Origin: Nioella sp964229645
Lineage (GTDB): Bacteria; Pseudomonadota; Alphaproteobacteria; Rhodobacterales; Rhodobacteraceae
Length of the DNA: 37,643 nt
Assembly (NCBI RefSeq): GCF_964229645.1
Contig: NZ_CAXREX010000218.1
Coordinates: 1 to 37,643, forward strand
Direction of reading: 5' to 3'
Each line of letters begins with the position of its first letter. Position 1 is the first letter of the stretch. A program made the position numbers and the translations under genes. The notes below the pieces were generated by a model, which was given only the letters and a program-made list of their open reading frames with translations, did not search any database and had not been told where the DNA came from. Of this stretch, positions 16,783 to 24,608 are shown one piece after another.

Positions 16783-17810
16783 CCGTCACCCTCGACATCC
16801 TTGCCGCCGGACCGGGGCTGAGCCTGCAAGACGGGGGGCGACCGGGGCTTTTGTCCAAGGGCCTGTCGCGCGGGGGCGCGATGGACCCGCTGGCGCTGGC
16901 CGAGGCGGCGGCGCTTCTGGGTTCGGCGCCTGCCGAGACCCTGGCCGTCGAAATGGCCGGGGCCGGGGGCACGTTCCGCGCCACGGGCGCGGACCTGCTC
17001 ATATCGCTGACCGGGGCACCGATGAGCGCGGAAATTGATGGCGACCGCATCGCCTGGTCAGGCAGTCACCTGCTGCCACGCGGGGCAACCTTGAAGATCG
17101 GCGGCGTGCGGGCAGGGGCCTATGGCTATCTTGGGGTGTCCGGGCTCGATGCCGAAACGGTTCTGGGTGCGCGCTCGGCGCATCTGTCGGGCGGGATCGG
17201 CGCGCGGCTTCAGCCAGGCGACCGGCTTGCAGCCGCCCCGGCCCCCAAAGCGGGCGGCATGATGATCCGGGTCGATGACCGCTTTTCCGGCGGCACCATC
17301 CGCATCCTGCCCTCGGTCCAGACCGGCCAGTTCGATGCCGACACGCTGGCCCGGCTGGAAGCCACCGAGTTTCACAAGGACGCTCGCGCCAGCCGCATGG
17401 GTGCGCGGATGGGGCAGGCGGGGCCGGGCTTTTCTTCCTCGGCGCATCTGTCGATCCTGTCGGAAATCATCGTGCCGGGCGATGTGCAGGTCATCGGCGA
17501 CGGCTCGCCCTTCGTGCTGCTTAACGAATGCCAGTCGATGGGGGGCTATCCCCGCATCGCGACGGTGATCAGCGCGGACCTTGCCCGCGTGGCGCAGGCG
17601 GGGCCGGGCAGCCCGATCCGCTTTCGCTTCGTGACGCTGGACGAGGCGCTGGCCGCCCGCGCACAGGCCGCCAAACACGTGAAATCGCTCGCTTCGCGGG
17701 TCGAGCCACGGGTGCGCCATCCCGGTGACATCCCCGACCTTCTGTCCTATCAACTGGTAGGCGGCGCGATTTCCGCCCACCATGACGCGCACGAGCACGA
17801 GGAGAGCTGA
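16779..17810 (+). CDS. pxpC: 5-oxoprolinase subunit C
   Basis: A 343-residue protein of the biotin-dependent carboxyltransferase-like family (PxpC/KipA, AHS2 domain). The hallmark N-terminus reads ILAAGPGLSLQDGGRPG, then GAMDPLALAEAAALLG, with YGYLGVSG in the middle and NECQSMGGYPRIATVISADL (a family signature) near the C-terminus. It starts by ATGA overlap with pxpB, which settles the start against a longer in-frame extension. It acts with PxpA and PxpB on 5-oxoproline in the cytoplasm. Confidence 0.94.
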   Translation: MTVTLDILAAGPGLSLQDGGRPGLLSKGLSRGGAMDPLALAEAAALLGSAPAETLAVEMAGAGGTFRATGADLLISLTGAPMSAEIDGDRIAWSGSHLLPRGATLKIGGVRAGAYGYLGVSGLDAETVLGARSAHLSGGIGARLQPGDRLAAAPAPKAGGMMIRVDDRFSGGTIRILPSVQTGQFDADTLARLEATEFHKDARASRMGARMGQAGPGFSSSAHLSILSEIIVPGDVQVIGDGSPFVLLNECQSMGGYPRIATVISADLARVAQAGPGSPIRFRFVTLDEALAARAQAAKHVKSLASRVEPRVRHPGDIPDLLSYQLVGGAISAHHDAHEHEES

Positions 17811-17813
17811 GCC

Positions 17814-18578
17814 ATGACCATCCGCGTGGACCTGAATGCCGATATGGGCGAAAGCTTCGGCCCCTGGCCGATGGGCAACGATGGCGAAGTGCTGAAGGTG
17901 GTGACCTCGGCCAACGTGGCCTGCGGCTTTCACGCGGGCGACCCCTCGGTCATGGCGCGCACGATCGCGGTCGCGCAGGAAAACGGCGTGGGCATCGGCG
18001 CGCATCCGGGCTTTCCCGACCTTCAGGGCTTTGGCCGCCGCCGCATGCATATGGGCCGCGAGGACCTGCAAAACGCGATCCGCTACCAGTTCGGGGCAAT
18101 CCGTGGCATGGCCCGGGCCATGGGGGCCGAGGTGCGGCACTTCAAGCTGCACGGGGCGCTCAGCAACATGTGTTCCGAGGACGAGGAGATGGCCCGCGCC
18201 TGCTACGAGGCGGCGCTGTCGGTCGATCCCGACGTGATCATCTTCGTGCTGGCCTCGACCGCGCAGGAACCGGCGGTGAAGGCGCTCGGCGCGAACTACG
18301 CCGGAGAAATCTTTGCCGACCGCGCCTATAACGACGATGCCACGCTGGTCGATCGCAGCCTGCCCGGCGCGGTGATCCACGACGCCGATCGTGCCGCACG
18401 GCGCATGGTCGAAATGGTCAAGGCCGGGGCCATCATCGCGGAATCGGGCAAGGTGATCCCCTCGCGCGTCGATACGATCTGCCTGCATGGCGATAACGAG
18501 ACCGCCCTGCAGATCGCGCGCGCCGTGCGCGCCGGGCTGGAGGCCGAGGGCATCAAACTGGCCCCCGTGGGCGCGTGA
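17814..18578 (+). CDS. pxpA: 5-oxoprolinase subunit A (LamB/YcsF family)
   Basis: A 254-residue LamB/YcsF protein. The N-terminus VDLNADMGESFG, then TSANVACGFHAGDPSVM, VGIGAHPGFPDLQGFGRR and CLHGDN are diagnostic. It is the third subunit of the oxoprolinase and starts 3 bases after pxpC, with GAGGAGAG as its ribosome site. No transporter gene of the type often found beside pxp genes is present in the window, so the substrate may be endogenous (damaged glutamine or glutathione-derived 5-oxoproline) or imported by a system encoded elsewhere. Confidence 0.95.
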   Translation: MTIRVDLNADMGESFGPWPMGNDGEVLKVVTSANVACGFHAGDPSVMARTIAVAQENGVGIGAHPGFPDLQGFGRRRMHMGREDLQNAIRYQFGAIRGMARAMGAEVRHFKLHGALSNMCSEDEEMARACYEAALSVDPDVIIFVLASTAQEPAVKALGANYAGEIFADRAYNDDATLVDRSLPGAVIHDADRAARRMVEMVKAGAIIAESGKVIPSRVDTICLHGDNETALQIARAVRAGLEAEGIKLAPVGA

Positions 18579-18696
18579 ATCTGGCCCTGTTCCTGCCCGT
18601 CATGATCCTGTTTCATGGGGCCCGTAATCATTGGGGGCGCGCCTGAGTCGCGGGCTTCCCCGTCCCGCAAGCGCAACTGCCCGGAGGTCAGCCCCC

Positions 18697-20073
18697 GTGA
18701 CCACGCTCTCCAACACCCCTTACGAGTCGCTTGTCGTGGGCATGGAGGCTGCCTCCACCCGGGCCTGCACCGCCGATGATCTCTATGTCTTTGCCAATTC
18801 CAGCGGCAACCATAACCCCATGCACCTGCCGCGCGAGGATGGCGATGGTGACGGCACGCCCGAGGCGGTGGCCCCCGGCATGTGGGTGGGTGCGCTGATT
18901 TCCTCGGTTCTGGGCAACCAGCTGCCGGGGCCGGGCACGCTCTACAAGCGCCAGACGCTGACTTTCCTCGACCGGGCCCATGCGGGCGAAACGCTGGTCG
19001 CAAAGGTGCGGGTGGCCCGGAAGCTGCCGGGCAACGTGGTCTGTTTCGACACCTGGGTGGAACGTGACGACGGGCTGCGCATCTGTGAAGGCACCGCCGA
19101 AGTCATCGCACCCGACCGCCCGATGAGCTTCGATGACATGGACGTGCCGGCGCTGACGGTGCAGCGCCATCAGCATTTCGACCGCCTGCTGGACCTTGCC
19201 GCCCCGCTGCCGGCGCTCGCCACCGCCGTTGTCGCGCCGGAAACCCCCGATGCGCTGAACGGGGCGCTCTTGGCCCGCGACCATACGCTGATCGACCCGA
19301 TCTTCGTGGGATGTGTCGCCAAGATCGAGGCCGCGGCGGCAGAGCTCGGTGCCGACATCACGGGGATCGAGATCATCGACATCCCCGATAACCGGGCCGC
19401 TGCCCTGCGCGCGGTCGCACTGATCCACGAGGGCCGTGCGCGGGCGCTGATGAAGGGTCACCTGCATACCGATCAGCTATTGCACGCGATCCTCAAGAAG
19501 GACGGCGGGCTGCGGACCAACCGGCGCCTCAGCCATGTCTTCGTGATGGATGTGCCGGGGCTCGATCACTTGCTCTTCGTGACCGATGCCGCGATCAACA
19601 TCGCCCCCGATCTCGATTGCAAGGTCTCGATTTGCCAGAACGCGATCGACCTTGCGCTGTCGCTCGGCATCGCGCAGCCCAAGGTGGGGGTGCTGTCGGC
19701 GGTGGAAACGGTGACGCCCTCGATCCCCTCGACGCTCGACGCCGCGATCCTATCGAAAATGGCCGACCGGGGCCAGATTACCGGCGGCCTGGTCGATGGG
19801 CCGCTGGCAATGGACAACGCGATCGACCTCGATGCCGCGCGCACCAAGGGGATCAAGAGCCTGGTTGCGGGCCGCGCCGACATTCTGCTCGCCCCGAACC
19901 TTGAGGCGGGCAACATGATCGCCAAGGAGCTTTCGTTCCTGGCCCATGCCGAGGCGGCAGGCGTGGTGATGGGCGCGCAGGTGCCGGTCATCCTCAATTC
20001 CCGCGCCGATGACGACAAGGCGCGCCTCGCCTCCTGCGCGGTCGCGGCCCTCTACGCGGAACATCGGGCATGA
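18697..20073 (+). CDS. MaoC-like hydratase fused to phosphate acetyl/butyryltransferase
   Basis: A 458-residue two-domain protein from a GTG preceded by GGAGG (18683-18687). Residues about 1-155 are a MaoC/R-specific enoyl-CoA hydratase-like hot-dog domain (FANSSGNHNPMHL, PGMWVGALISSVLGNQLPG). Residues about 165-455 are a phosphotransacetylase domain (MKGHLHTDQLLHAILKKDGG, then the VVMGAQVPVILNSRADD C-terminus). Such fusions are annotated as bifunctional enoyl-CoA hydratase/phosphate acetyltransferase. The hydratase motif normally has Asp five residues before the catalytic His (GD-x4-H). Here the position is Asn38 with His43 kept, so hydratase activity is doubtful. Its stop overlaps the acetate kinase start (ATGA), pointing to acyl-CoA to acyl-phosphate to acid plus ATP. 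Confidence 0.9.
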   Translation: MTTLSNTPYESLVVGMEAASTRACTADDLYVFANSSGNHNPMHLPREDGDGDGTPEAVAPGMWVGALISSVLGNQLPGPGTLYKRQTLTFLDRAHAGETLVAKVRVARKLPGNVVCFDTWVERDDGLRICEGTAEVIAPDRPMSFDDMDVPALTVQRHQHFDRLLDLAAPLPALATAVVAPETPDALNGALLARDHTLIDPIFVGCVAKIEAAAAELGADITGIEIIDIPDNRAAALRAVALIHEGRARALMKGHLHTDQLLHAILKKDGGLRTNRRLSHVFVMDVPGLDHLLFVTDAAINIAPDLDCKVSICQNAIDLALSLGIAQPKVGVLSAVETVTPSIPSTLDAAILSKMADRGQITGGLVDGPLAMDNAIDLDAARTKGIKSLVAGRADILLAPNLEAGNMIAKELSFLAHAEAAGVVMGAQVPVILNSRADDDKARLASCAVAALYAEHRA

Positions 20074-21233
20074 GCGGCGTGATCCTGACGCTGAATGCCG
20101 GATCGAGCTCGATCAAGTTCGCAGCCTACCGGGCCGGGGCCAACCCGGTGCTGGAGGCCTCCGGCCTTGTAGATGCCCTTGGGCAGGCCGCCCGGCTGAT
20201 CCTCAAACCCGAAGGCGGCGCCAGGGTGGAAACCGCGCTTGGCCAGACCGATCACGTCACGGGCGTGGGCGCGATCCTCTCTGCGCTCGCCCCGCTTCTG
20301 CAAGGGCGCGAGGTCTTGGGCATTGGCCACCGCATCGTTCATGGCGGCCCCGAGATCGACGGCCCGCGCCTGCTGGACGAGGCCCTGCTGGCCTATCTCG
20401 CCACTCTCGAGCCGCTGGCCCCGCTGCACCAGCCCCACAACCTTGCCGCAGTGCATGCCGCCCGCGCGGCCTTCCCAGGGGCGGTGCAGGTGGGGGCCTT
20501 CGACACCGCCTTTCATCGCGGCCACCCCCGCGTGCACGATCTCTTTGCCCTGCCGCGCCGCTATTACGACCAGGGCGTGCGCCGCTACGGGTTTCACGGG
20601 CTGAGCTACGATTACATCGCCGGGGCGCTTGCCCGCGCCCATCCCGGTCTCGCCAAGGGCAAGGTCATCGTGGCCCACCTGGGCAATGGCGCGTCGCTGT
20701 GCGGGATGGACGGGGGGCGCTCGATCTCCTCCACCATGGGGTTTTCCGCGCTCGAAGGGCTCTGCATGGGCACACGGCCCGGCCAGGTCGACCCCGGCGT
20801 GCTGCTCTACCTGATGAAAGAGGAGGGGATGGGTTACGAGGCGCTGACCCGGCTTCTTTACAAGGAAAGCGGGATGTTGGGGCTTTCGGGCATCAGCCAT
20901 GACATGCGCGCGCTGCTTGGCTCGGACGCGCCCGAAGCCGACGAGGCCATTGCCTATTACTGCACCCGACTGGCGCGCGAAATCGGCGCGATGGCGGCGG
21001 TTCTGGGCGGGCTCGACGCGCTTGTCTTCACCGGGGGGGTCGGAGAAAACGCCGCCCCCATCCGCGCCCGGGCGCTGGAGGGTCTGGGCTTTCTCGGCCT
21101 CACCCTCGACAAGGATGCGAATGCCACCAATGCCGAACGGATCGGCGCAGGCCCCGTTCCCATCCTCGTCCTGCCCACGGACGAGGAACAGGTCATCGCC
21201 CGCGCCACGAAGGATTTCTTGCCAACATCCTGA
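20070..21233 (+). CDS. ackA: Acetate kinase
   Basis: A 387-residue ASKHA-fold kinase. It has NAGSSSIKF at the start, GHRIVHGG, GAFDTAFHRG, YGFHGLSYDY, AHLGNGASLCG and FTGGVGENAAPIR in order, all acetate/propionate kinase signatures. It interconverts acyl-phosphate + ADP with the acid + ATP. Its start codon overlaps the phosphotransacetylase fusion gene (ATGA), so the two work as a substrate-level phosphorylation pair. Acetate is the default substrate; propionate or another short acid is possible given the unusual partner. Confidence 0.95.
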   Translation: MSGVILTLNAGSSSIKFAAYRAGANPVLEASGLVDALGQAARLILKPEGGARVETALGQTDHVTGVGAILSALAPLLQGREVLGIGHRIVHGGPEIDGPRLLDEALLAYLATLEPLAPLHQPHNLAAVHAARAAFPGAVQVGAFDTAFHRGHPRVHDLFALPRRYYDQGVRRYGFHGLSYDYIAGALARAHPGLAKGKVIVAHLGNGASLCGMDGGRSISSTMGFSALEGLCMGTRPGQVDPGVLLYLMKEEGMGYEALTRLLYKESGMLGLSGISHDMRALLGSDAPEADEAIAYYCTRLAREIGAMAAVLGGLDALVFTGGVGENAAPIRARALEGLGFLGLTLDKDANATNAERIGAGPVPILVLPTDEEQVIARATKDFLPTS

Positions 21234-21243
21234 CGCCATCCCG

Positions 21244-21310
21244 TTAACCTTAACGCGCCCCCCCCTTCATTGTTCCTAAAATATCCCGGGGGTGTGGGGG
21301 CTGGCCCCCG
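21244..21310 (+). repeat. Dispersed intergenic repeat, copy A
   Basis: It starts with TTAACCTTAACGCG, then a C-run, TTCATTGTTCC, AAAATATCCCGGGGG, and ends in a hairpin (GGGGG at 21296-21300, loop CTGG, CCCCC at 21305-21309). It is nearly identical over more than 45 bases to copy B at 25463. It begins ten bases after the ackA stop, so its hairpin may end that message. Confidence 0.8.
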
Positions 21311-21365
21311 CAGCGCAACACCTGCCACATGGGGGCACCCTTGCCATTTTGCCCCGGAACGCCAC

Positions 21366-21833
21366 ATGCCTTTCATGCGCCTTCTGATCCTCCTTCTCTG
21401 TCTTGCTGCTGCGGGTCTGCTCTACATCCGCTTCTCACCGATGTCCGAGGCGCGCTGGCACACGGACCCGGCCACCGCCCCGCGCCCGGCCTCGCCCAAT
21501 TTCTACGCCTTGCGGGACGGGGATGGCGACGGAGCCGCGCCGATCCTGCCCGCCCCGCCCGAAGAGGTCGCAACCGCGCTGGAGGTCCTCATGGCCGCGA
21601 CCCCGCGCGTCACCCGCCTGGCAGGCGACCCGCAGGCAGGGCATGTGACCTATGTTCAGCGCTCCCGGCTCATGGGCTATCCCGACGCGATCTCCATCCG
21701 CCTGACCGGGGTCGAGGGAGGCACCCGGCTCGATATCGTGTCGCGGTCGCGCTTTGGCTATGGCGATGCGGGCGTCAACGCGGCCCGCGTGACGCTCTGG
21801 GTCGCGCGGCTCGAGGCCGCGCTCGCCCCTTGA
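21366..21833 (+). CDS. DUF1499 protein, membrane-anchored
   Basis: A 155-residue protein. The N-terminal hydrophobic helix (MRLLILLLCLAAAGLLYIRF) is a signal anchor, followed by the DUF1499 domain: ARWHTDPATAPRPASPNFYALRDG, a conserved central part VTYVQRSRLMGYPDAISIRLT and LDIVSRSRFGYGDAGVNAARV. The function of the family is unknown. Met at 21366 was chosen because the longer in-frame extension reads through the intergenic repeat; Met at 21375 is an alternative. It lies between ackA and prfA, 32 bases from prfA. Confidence 0.85.
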   Translation: MPFMRLLILLLCLAAAGLLYIRFSPMSEARWHTDPATAPRPASPNFYALRDGDGDGAAPILPAPPEEVATALEVLMAATPRVTRLAGDPQAGHVTYVQRSRLMGYPDAISIRLTGVEGGTRLDIVSRSRFGYGDAGVNAARVTLWVARLEAALAP

Positions 21834-21865
21834 CGGGGGCCGCGCCGCGCGCCACACCCGCACCC

Positions 21866-22921
21866 ATGTTACCCGCCGAGCGCCTTTCCCAGATCACCGA
21901 ACGTTTCGAGTATCTCGAAGCGCGGCTCAATGCCGGCCCCGCCGCCGATGAAATCGCCACGATCAGCCGCGAATATGCCGAGCTGAAGCCGGTGGTCGAC
22001 CAGATCCGCGCCTATCGCCAGATCCTGGCCGATCTCGACGAGGCGAAGGAGATGCTGGACGATCCCGACATGGCGGAGCTTGCCGAGGAGGAACTGCCGC
22101 GCCTCAAGGCCGCCCTTCCCGAGGCCGAGCATGCGCTGCAACTGGCGCTTCTACCCAGGGACGCCGCCGATGCGCGCCCGGCGATGGTGGAAATCCGCCC
22201 CGGCACCGGCGGCGACGAGGCCGCGCTTTTCGCGGGCGACCTTCTGCGCATGTATGAACGTTATGCCGAGTCGCGCGGCTGGCGGCTGGAGATCATCGAA
22301 CAGCAGCTGACCGAGCTTGGCGGCATCAAGGAGGTCGTGGCCCATGTGACGGGCGAGGGCGTCTTTGCCCGGCTGAAATACGAATCCGGCGTCCACCGCG
22401 TGCAGCGTGTGCCGGCAACGGAATCGGGCGGGCGCATCCATACTTCTGCCGCCACGGTGGCGGTTCTGCCCGAGGCCGAAGAGGTCGATATCGATATTCC
22501 GGCGGGCGACATTCGCATCGATACGATGCGCAGTTCCGGCGCGGGTGGCCAGCACGTCAACACCACCGACTCCGCCGTGCGCATCACGCATATTCCCTCG
22601 GGGATTGTCGTCACCAGCTCGGAAAAGTCTCAGCACCGTAACCGCGAGATCGCCATGTCGGTCCTGCGCGCGCGGCTGTTTGACATGGAACGCCAGAAGG
22701 CCGCCGATGCCCGTGCCGCCGATCGCAAGGCGCAGGTGGGGTCGGGCGACCGGTCGGAACGTATCCGCACCTACAATTTCCCGCAGGGGCGCGTCACCGA
22801 TCACCGGATCAACCTGACGCTCTACAAGCTCGACCAGGTGATGCAGGGCGATCTCGATGAACTGGTCGATGCGCTGATTGCCGATGACCAGGCACGCATG
22901 CTGGCGGAGATGGAGGGGTGA
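21866..22921 (+). CDS. prfA: Peptide chain release factor 1
   Basis: A 351-residue class I release factor. The stop-codon-recognition motif is PAT in RVPATESGGRIHTS, and the peptidyl-tRNA hydrolysis motif GGQ lies at 227-229 (SGAGGQHVNTTDSAVR). Domain 1 is the N-terminal coiled helix (LPAERLSQITERFEYLEARL). It releases the nascent chain at UAA/UAG. The ATG at 21866 gives the family length; an upstream extension in the same frame is an artefact of high GC. It overlaps prmC (GTGA), whose product methylates the GGQ glutamine. Confidence 0.97.
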   Translation: MLPAERLSQITERFEYLEARLNAGPAADEIATISREYAELKPVVDQIRAYRQILADLDEAKEMLDDPDMAELAEEELPRLKAALPEAEHALQLALLPRDAADARPAMVEIRPGTGGDEAALFAGDLLRMYERYAESRGWRLEIIEQQLTELGGIKEVVAHVTGEGVFARLKYESGVHRVQRVPATESGGRIHTSAATVAVLPEAEEVDIDIPAGDIRIDTMRSSGAGGQHVNTTDSAVRITHIPSGIVVTSSEKSQHRNREIAMSVLRARLFDMERQKAADARAADRKAQVGSGDRSERIRTYNFPQGRVTDHRINLTLYKLDQVMQGDLDELVDALIADDQARMLAEMEG

Positions 22922-23763
22922 GTGACACCCCGCTGACCGTGGACAGGGCCTTGCGCCGGCTGATGGCCGAATTGGCGCAGGACGGGGCCGACGTTCCCGC
23001 CCGCGATGTGCGCCTGCTCTTGGCCCATGCGATGGAGATCGACCCCGGGCGCCTGACGCTGATGGCGCGCGACCCCCTTGAAGAAGGCATCTACGCCGCC
23101 GCTCGCAGCCTGTGCATCCAGCGCGGCACCGGAACCCCGGTCTCTCATCTGCGTGGTTACCGTGATTTCTATGGCCGCCGCTTCACGGTCAATGACAAGG
23201 TTCTGGACCCAAGGCCCGACACCGAAACCCTCGTGGCCGAGGCGCTCGCGGCGCCCTTCGCCTCGGTCCTTGATCTGGGCACGGGCTCTGGCTGCATCCT
23301 GGTATCCCTGCTGGCGGAGCGGCCGGATGCCCGCGGGATCGGCACCGACCTCTCGCCCGAGGCGATTGGCGTGGCGCAAGGCAATGCAGAGCGTCACGGC
23401 GTGCTGCCCCGAGCAGGCTTCATTGAAAGCGACTGGTTCGACCGGGTTGAGGGATGTTTCGACCTCATCGTGTCGAACCCGCCCTATATCGCGCTCGACG
23501 AGATGGCGGGGCTGTCTCGCGACGTGCTGACAGAGCCGCGCATGGCCCTGACCGACGAGGGCGACGGGCTTTCAGCCTATCGCCAGATCACGCGCGATGC
23601 GCCTGCCCACCTGGCCCCGGACGGGCGGTTGATGGTGGAAATCGGCCCCACGCAGGGGCAGGACGTGGCCGGGTTCTTCCGCTCCGCAGGCCTTGTAAAT
23701 GTTTGCATTGCCAAGGATTTCGACGGGCGTGATCGGGTGGTATCCGGCCAGAATCCCCGTTAG
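22918..23763 (+). CDS. prmC: Peptide chain release factor N5-glutamine methyltransferase
   Basis: A 281-residue SAM-dependent methyltransferase. The N-terminal helical domain (about 1-85) binds the release factor. The SAM site is VLDLGTGSGCILVSLL, and the catalytic NPPY motif is at 187-190 (LIVSNPPYIAL). It modifies the GGQ glutamine of RF1/RF2. It begins with GTG overlapping the prfA stop codon, the usual prfA-prmC coupling. Confidence 0.96.
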   Translation: MSDTPLTVDRALRRLMAELAQDGADVPARDVRLLLAHAMEIDPGRLTLMARDPLEEGIYAAARSLCIQRGTGTPVSHLRGYRDFYGRRFTVNDKVLDPRPDTETLVAEALAAPFASVLDLGTGSGCILVSLLAERPDARGIGTDLSPEAIGVAQGNAERHGVLPRAGFIESDWFDRVEGCFDLIVSNPPYIALDEMAGLSRDVLTEPRMALTDEGDGLSAYRQITRDAPAHLAPDGRLMVEIGPTQGQDVAGFFRSAGLVNVCIAKDFDGRDRVVSGQNPR

Positions 23764-23830
23764 GGCGCGGATTTCCGGTCACATTGCCGGTCAGAACCCG
23801 CCAAAAACCGCTGAAACCGACAGATTGCGC

Positions 23831-23860
23831 TTGTTTTACCCGCGCCCGCGTGCTTACACA
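23831..23860 (+). promoter_or_regulatory. Weak candidate promoter for the DUF4167 gene
   Basis: TTGTTT (23831-23836) and TACACA (23855-23860) are separated by 18 bp, inside the 277-base gap before the DUF4167 gene. The -10 match is poor, so the call is tentative. Confidence 0.25.
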
Positions 23861-23982
23861 GGGCCAGCGGATGTGGACTGGACTGATGAACAGGCCCCCG
23901 CGCTTCACCCGAAATGCCGACGCTTCAAAGACGCAGGGACAACCGCAGAACGAACGGCAAGGTTAGCTTCATCCGGACGGAC

Positions 23983-24016
23983 GGGTATTTTTTGCTACCC
24001 ACAGTCTGGGTCCCAG
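23983..24016 (+). promoter_or_regulatory. Two hairpins in the DUF4167 leader
   Basis: GGGTA (23983-23987) pairs with TACCC (23996-24000) around a loop containing TTTTTT, followed by the 11-base palindrome CTGGGTCCCAG (24006-24016). They lie 25-58 bases before the DUF4167 start codon and could act in the leader RNA. The remainder of 23764-24040 shows no gene. Confidence 0.35.
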
Positions 24017-24040
24017 GACAACTGGAACAGAAAAAGACAC

Positions 24041-24604
24041 ATGAGATCATCTAAGAACCGTTCGCGGTCCAAGGGCAATCGCAACCGCTCGATGGGCAAT
24101 ATCGTCAACCGCGTGTTTGACAGCTCGGGCCCCGAGGGCAAGGTGCGCGGCACACCGCAGCAGATCATCGACAAGTACAACCAGCTTGCGCGGGACGCGC
24201 AGTTGTCGAATGACCGCGTGGCCGCAGAAAACTTCCAGCAGCATGCCGAGCATTACACCCGCATGCTTGGCGAAGCGCAGCGCGAGCAGGATGCCCGTCG
24301 CGCCGAGCAGGAAGCGCAGCAGCAACAGGCCCGCGAAGCCCGCCAGGCCCGCGACGAGTCCGACCAGCCGCGCGACAGCCAGTCCGGCGATCAGCCGCAG
24401 CCCCAGGGTGGCGAGCAGAAGTCCTTCGGCGACGTGATCGACGTACCCTCTGGGGAAAGCGGCCTGGTGCAGACGCCCGAAAGCGCGCCCAAGCCCAAGC
24501 GGGCCCGCACCCGCCGTGCCCCCAAGAAGGCCGAGGACCAGCCGCAGCCCGACGCCGAGGGTGCAGCCAGCCCCTCCAGCGAAGACCCGCAGGCCGCGGA
24601 ATAA
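24041..24604 (+). CDS. DUF4167 protein
   Basis: A 187-residue protein. A basic, Arg/Ser-rich N-terminus (MRSSKNRSRSKGNRNRSMGN) precedes the conserved DUF4167 core (NIVNRVFDSSGPEGKVRG, then TPQQIIDKYNQLARDAQLSNDRVAAENFQQHAEHY, seen in two stretches). The rest is low-complexity: Gln/Glu/Arg-rich (REQDARRAEQEAQQQQAREA), then Pro/Ala/Lys-rich. Family function is not established; the basic tail suggests nucleic-acid binding. The ATG at 24041 was chosen because the domain begins there; the longer frame runs into intergenic sequence. It converges on rsmA with 4 bases between the stop codons. Confidence 0.9.
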   Translation: MRSSKNRSRSKGNRNRSMGNIVNRVFDSSGPEGKVRGTPQQIIDKYNQLARDAQLSNDRVAAENFQQHAEHYTRMLGEAQREQDARRAEQEAQQQQAREARQARDESDQPRDSQSGDQPQPQGGEQKSFGDVIDVPSGESGLVQTPESAPKPKRARTRRAPKKAEDQPQPDAEGAASPSSEDPQAAE

Positions 24605-24608
24605 CGGC

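Noticed and set aside
21244..21257. TTAACCTTAA as a CtrA binding site
   Set aside because: CtrA sites have TTAA-N7-TTAA; here the spacing is two bases, and the element belongs to the dispersed repeat.
21329..21865. N-terminal extension of prfA running through the DUF1499 gene
   Set aside because: The ATG at 21866 gives the standard release factor 1 N-terminus and length; the extension is an artefact of few stop codons at high GC.
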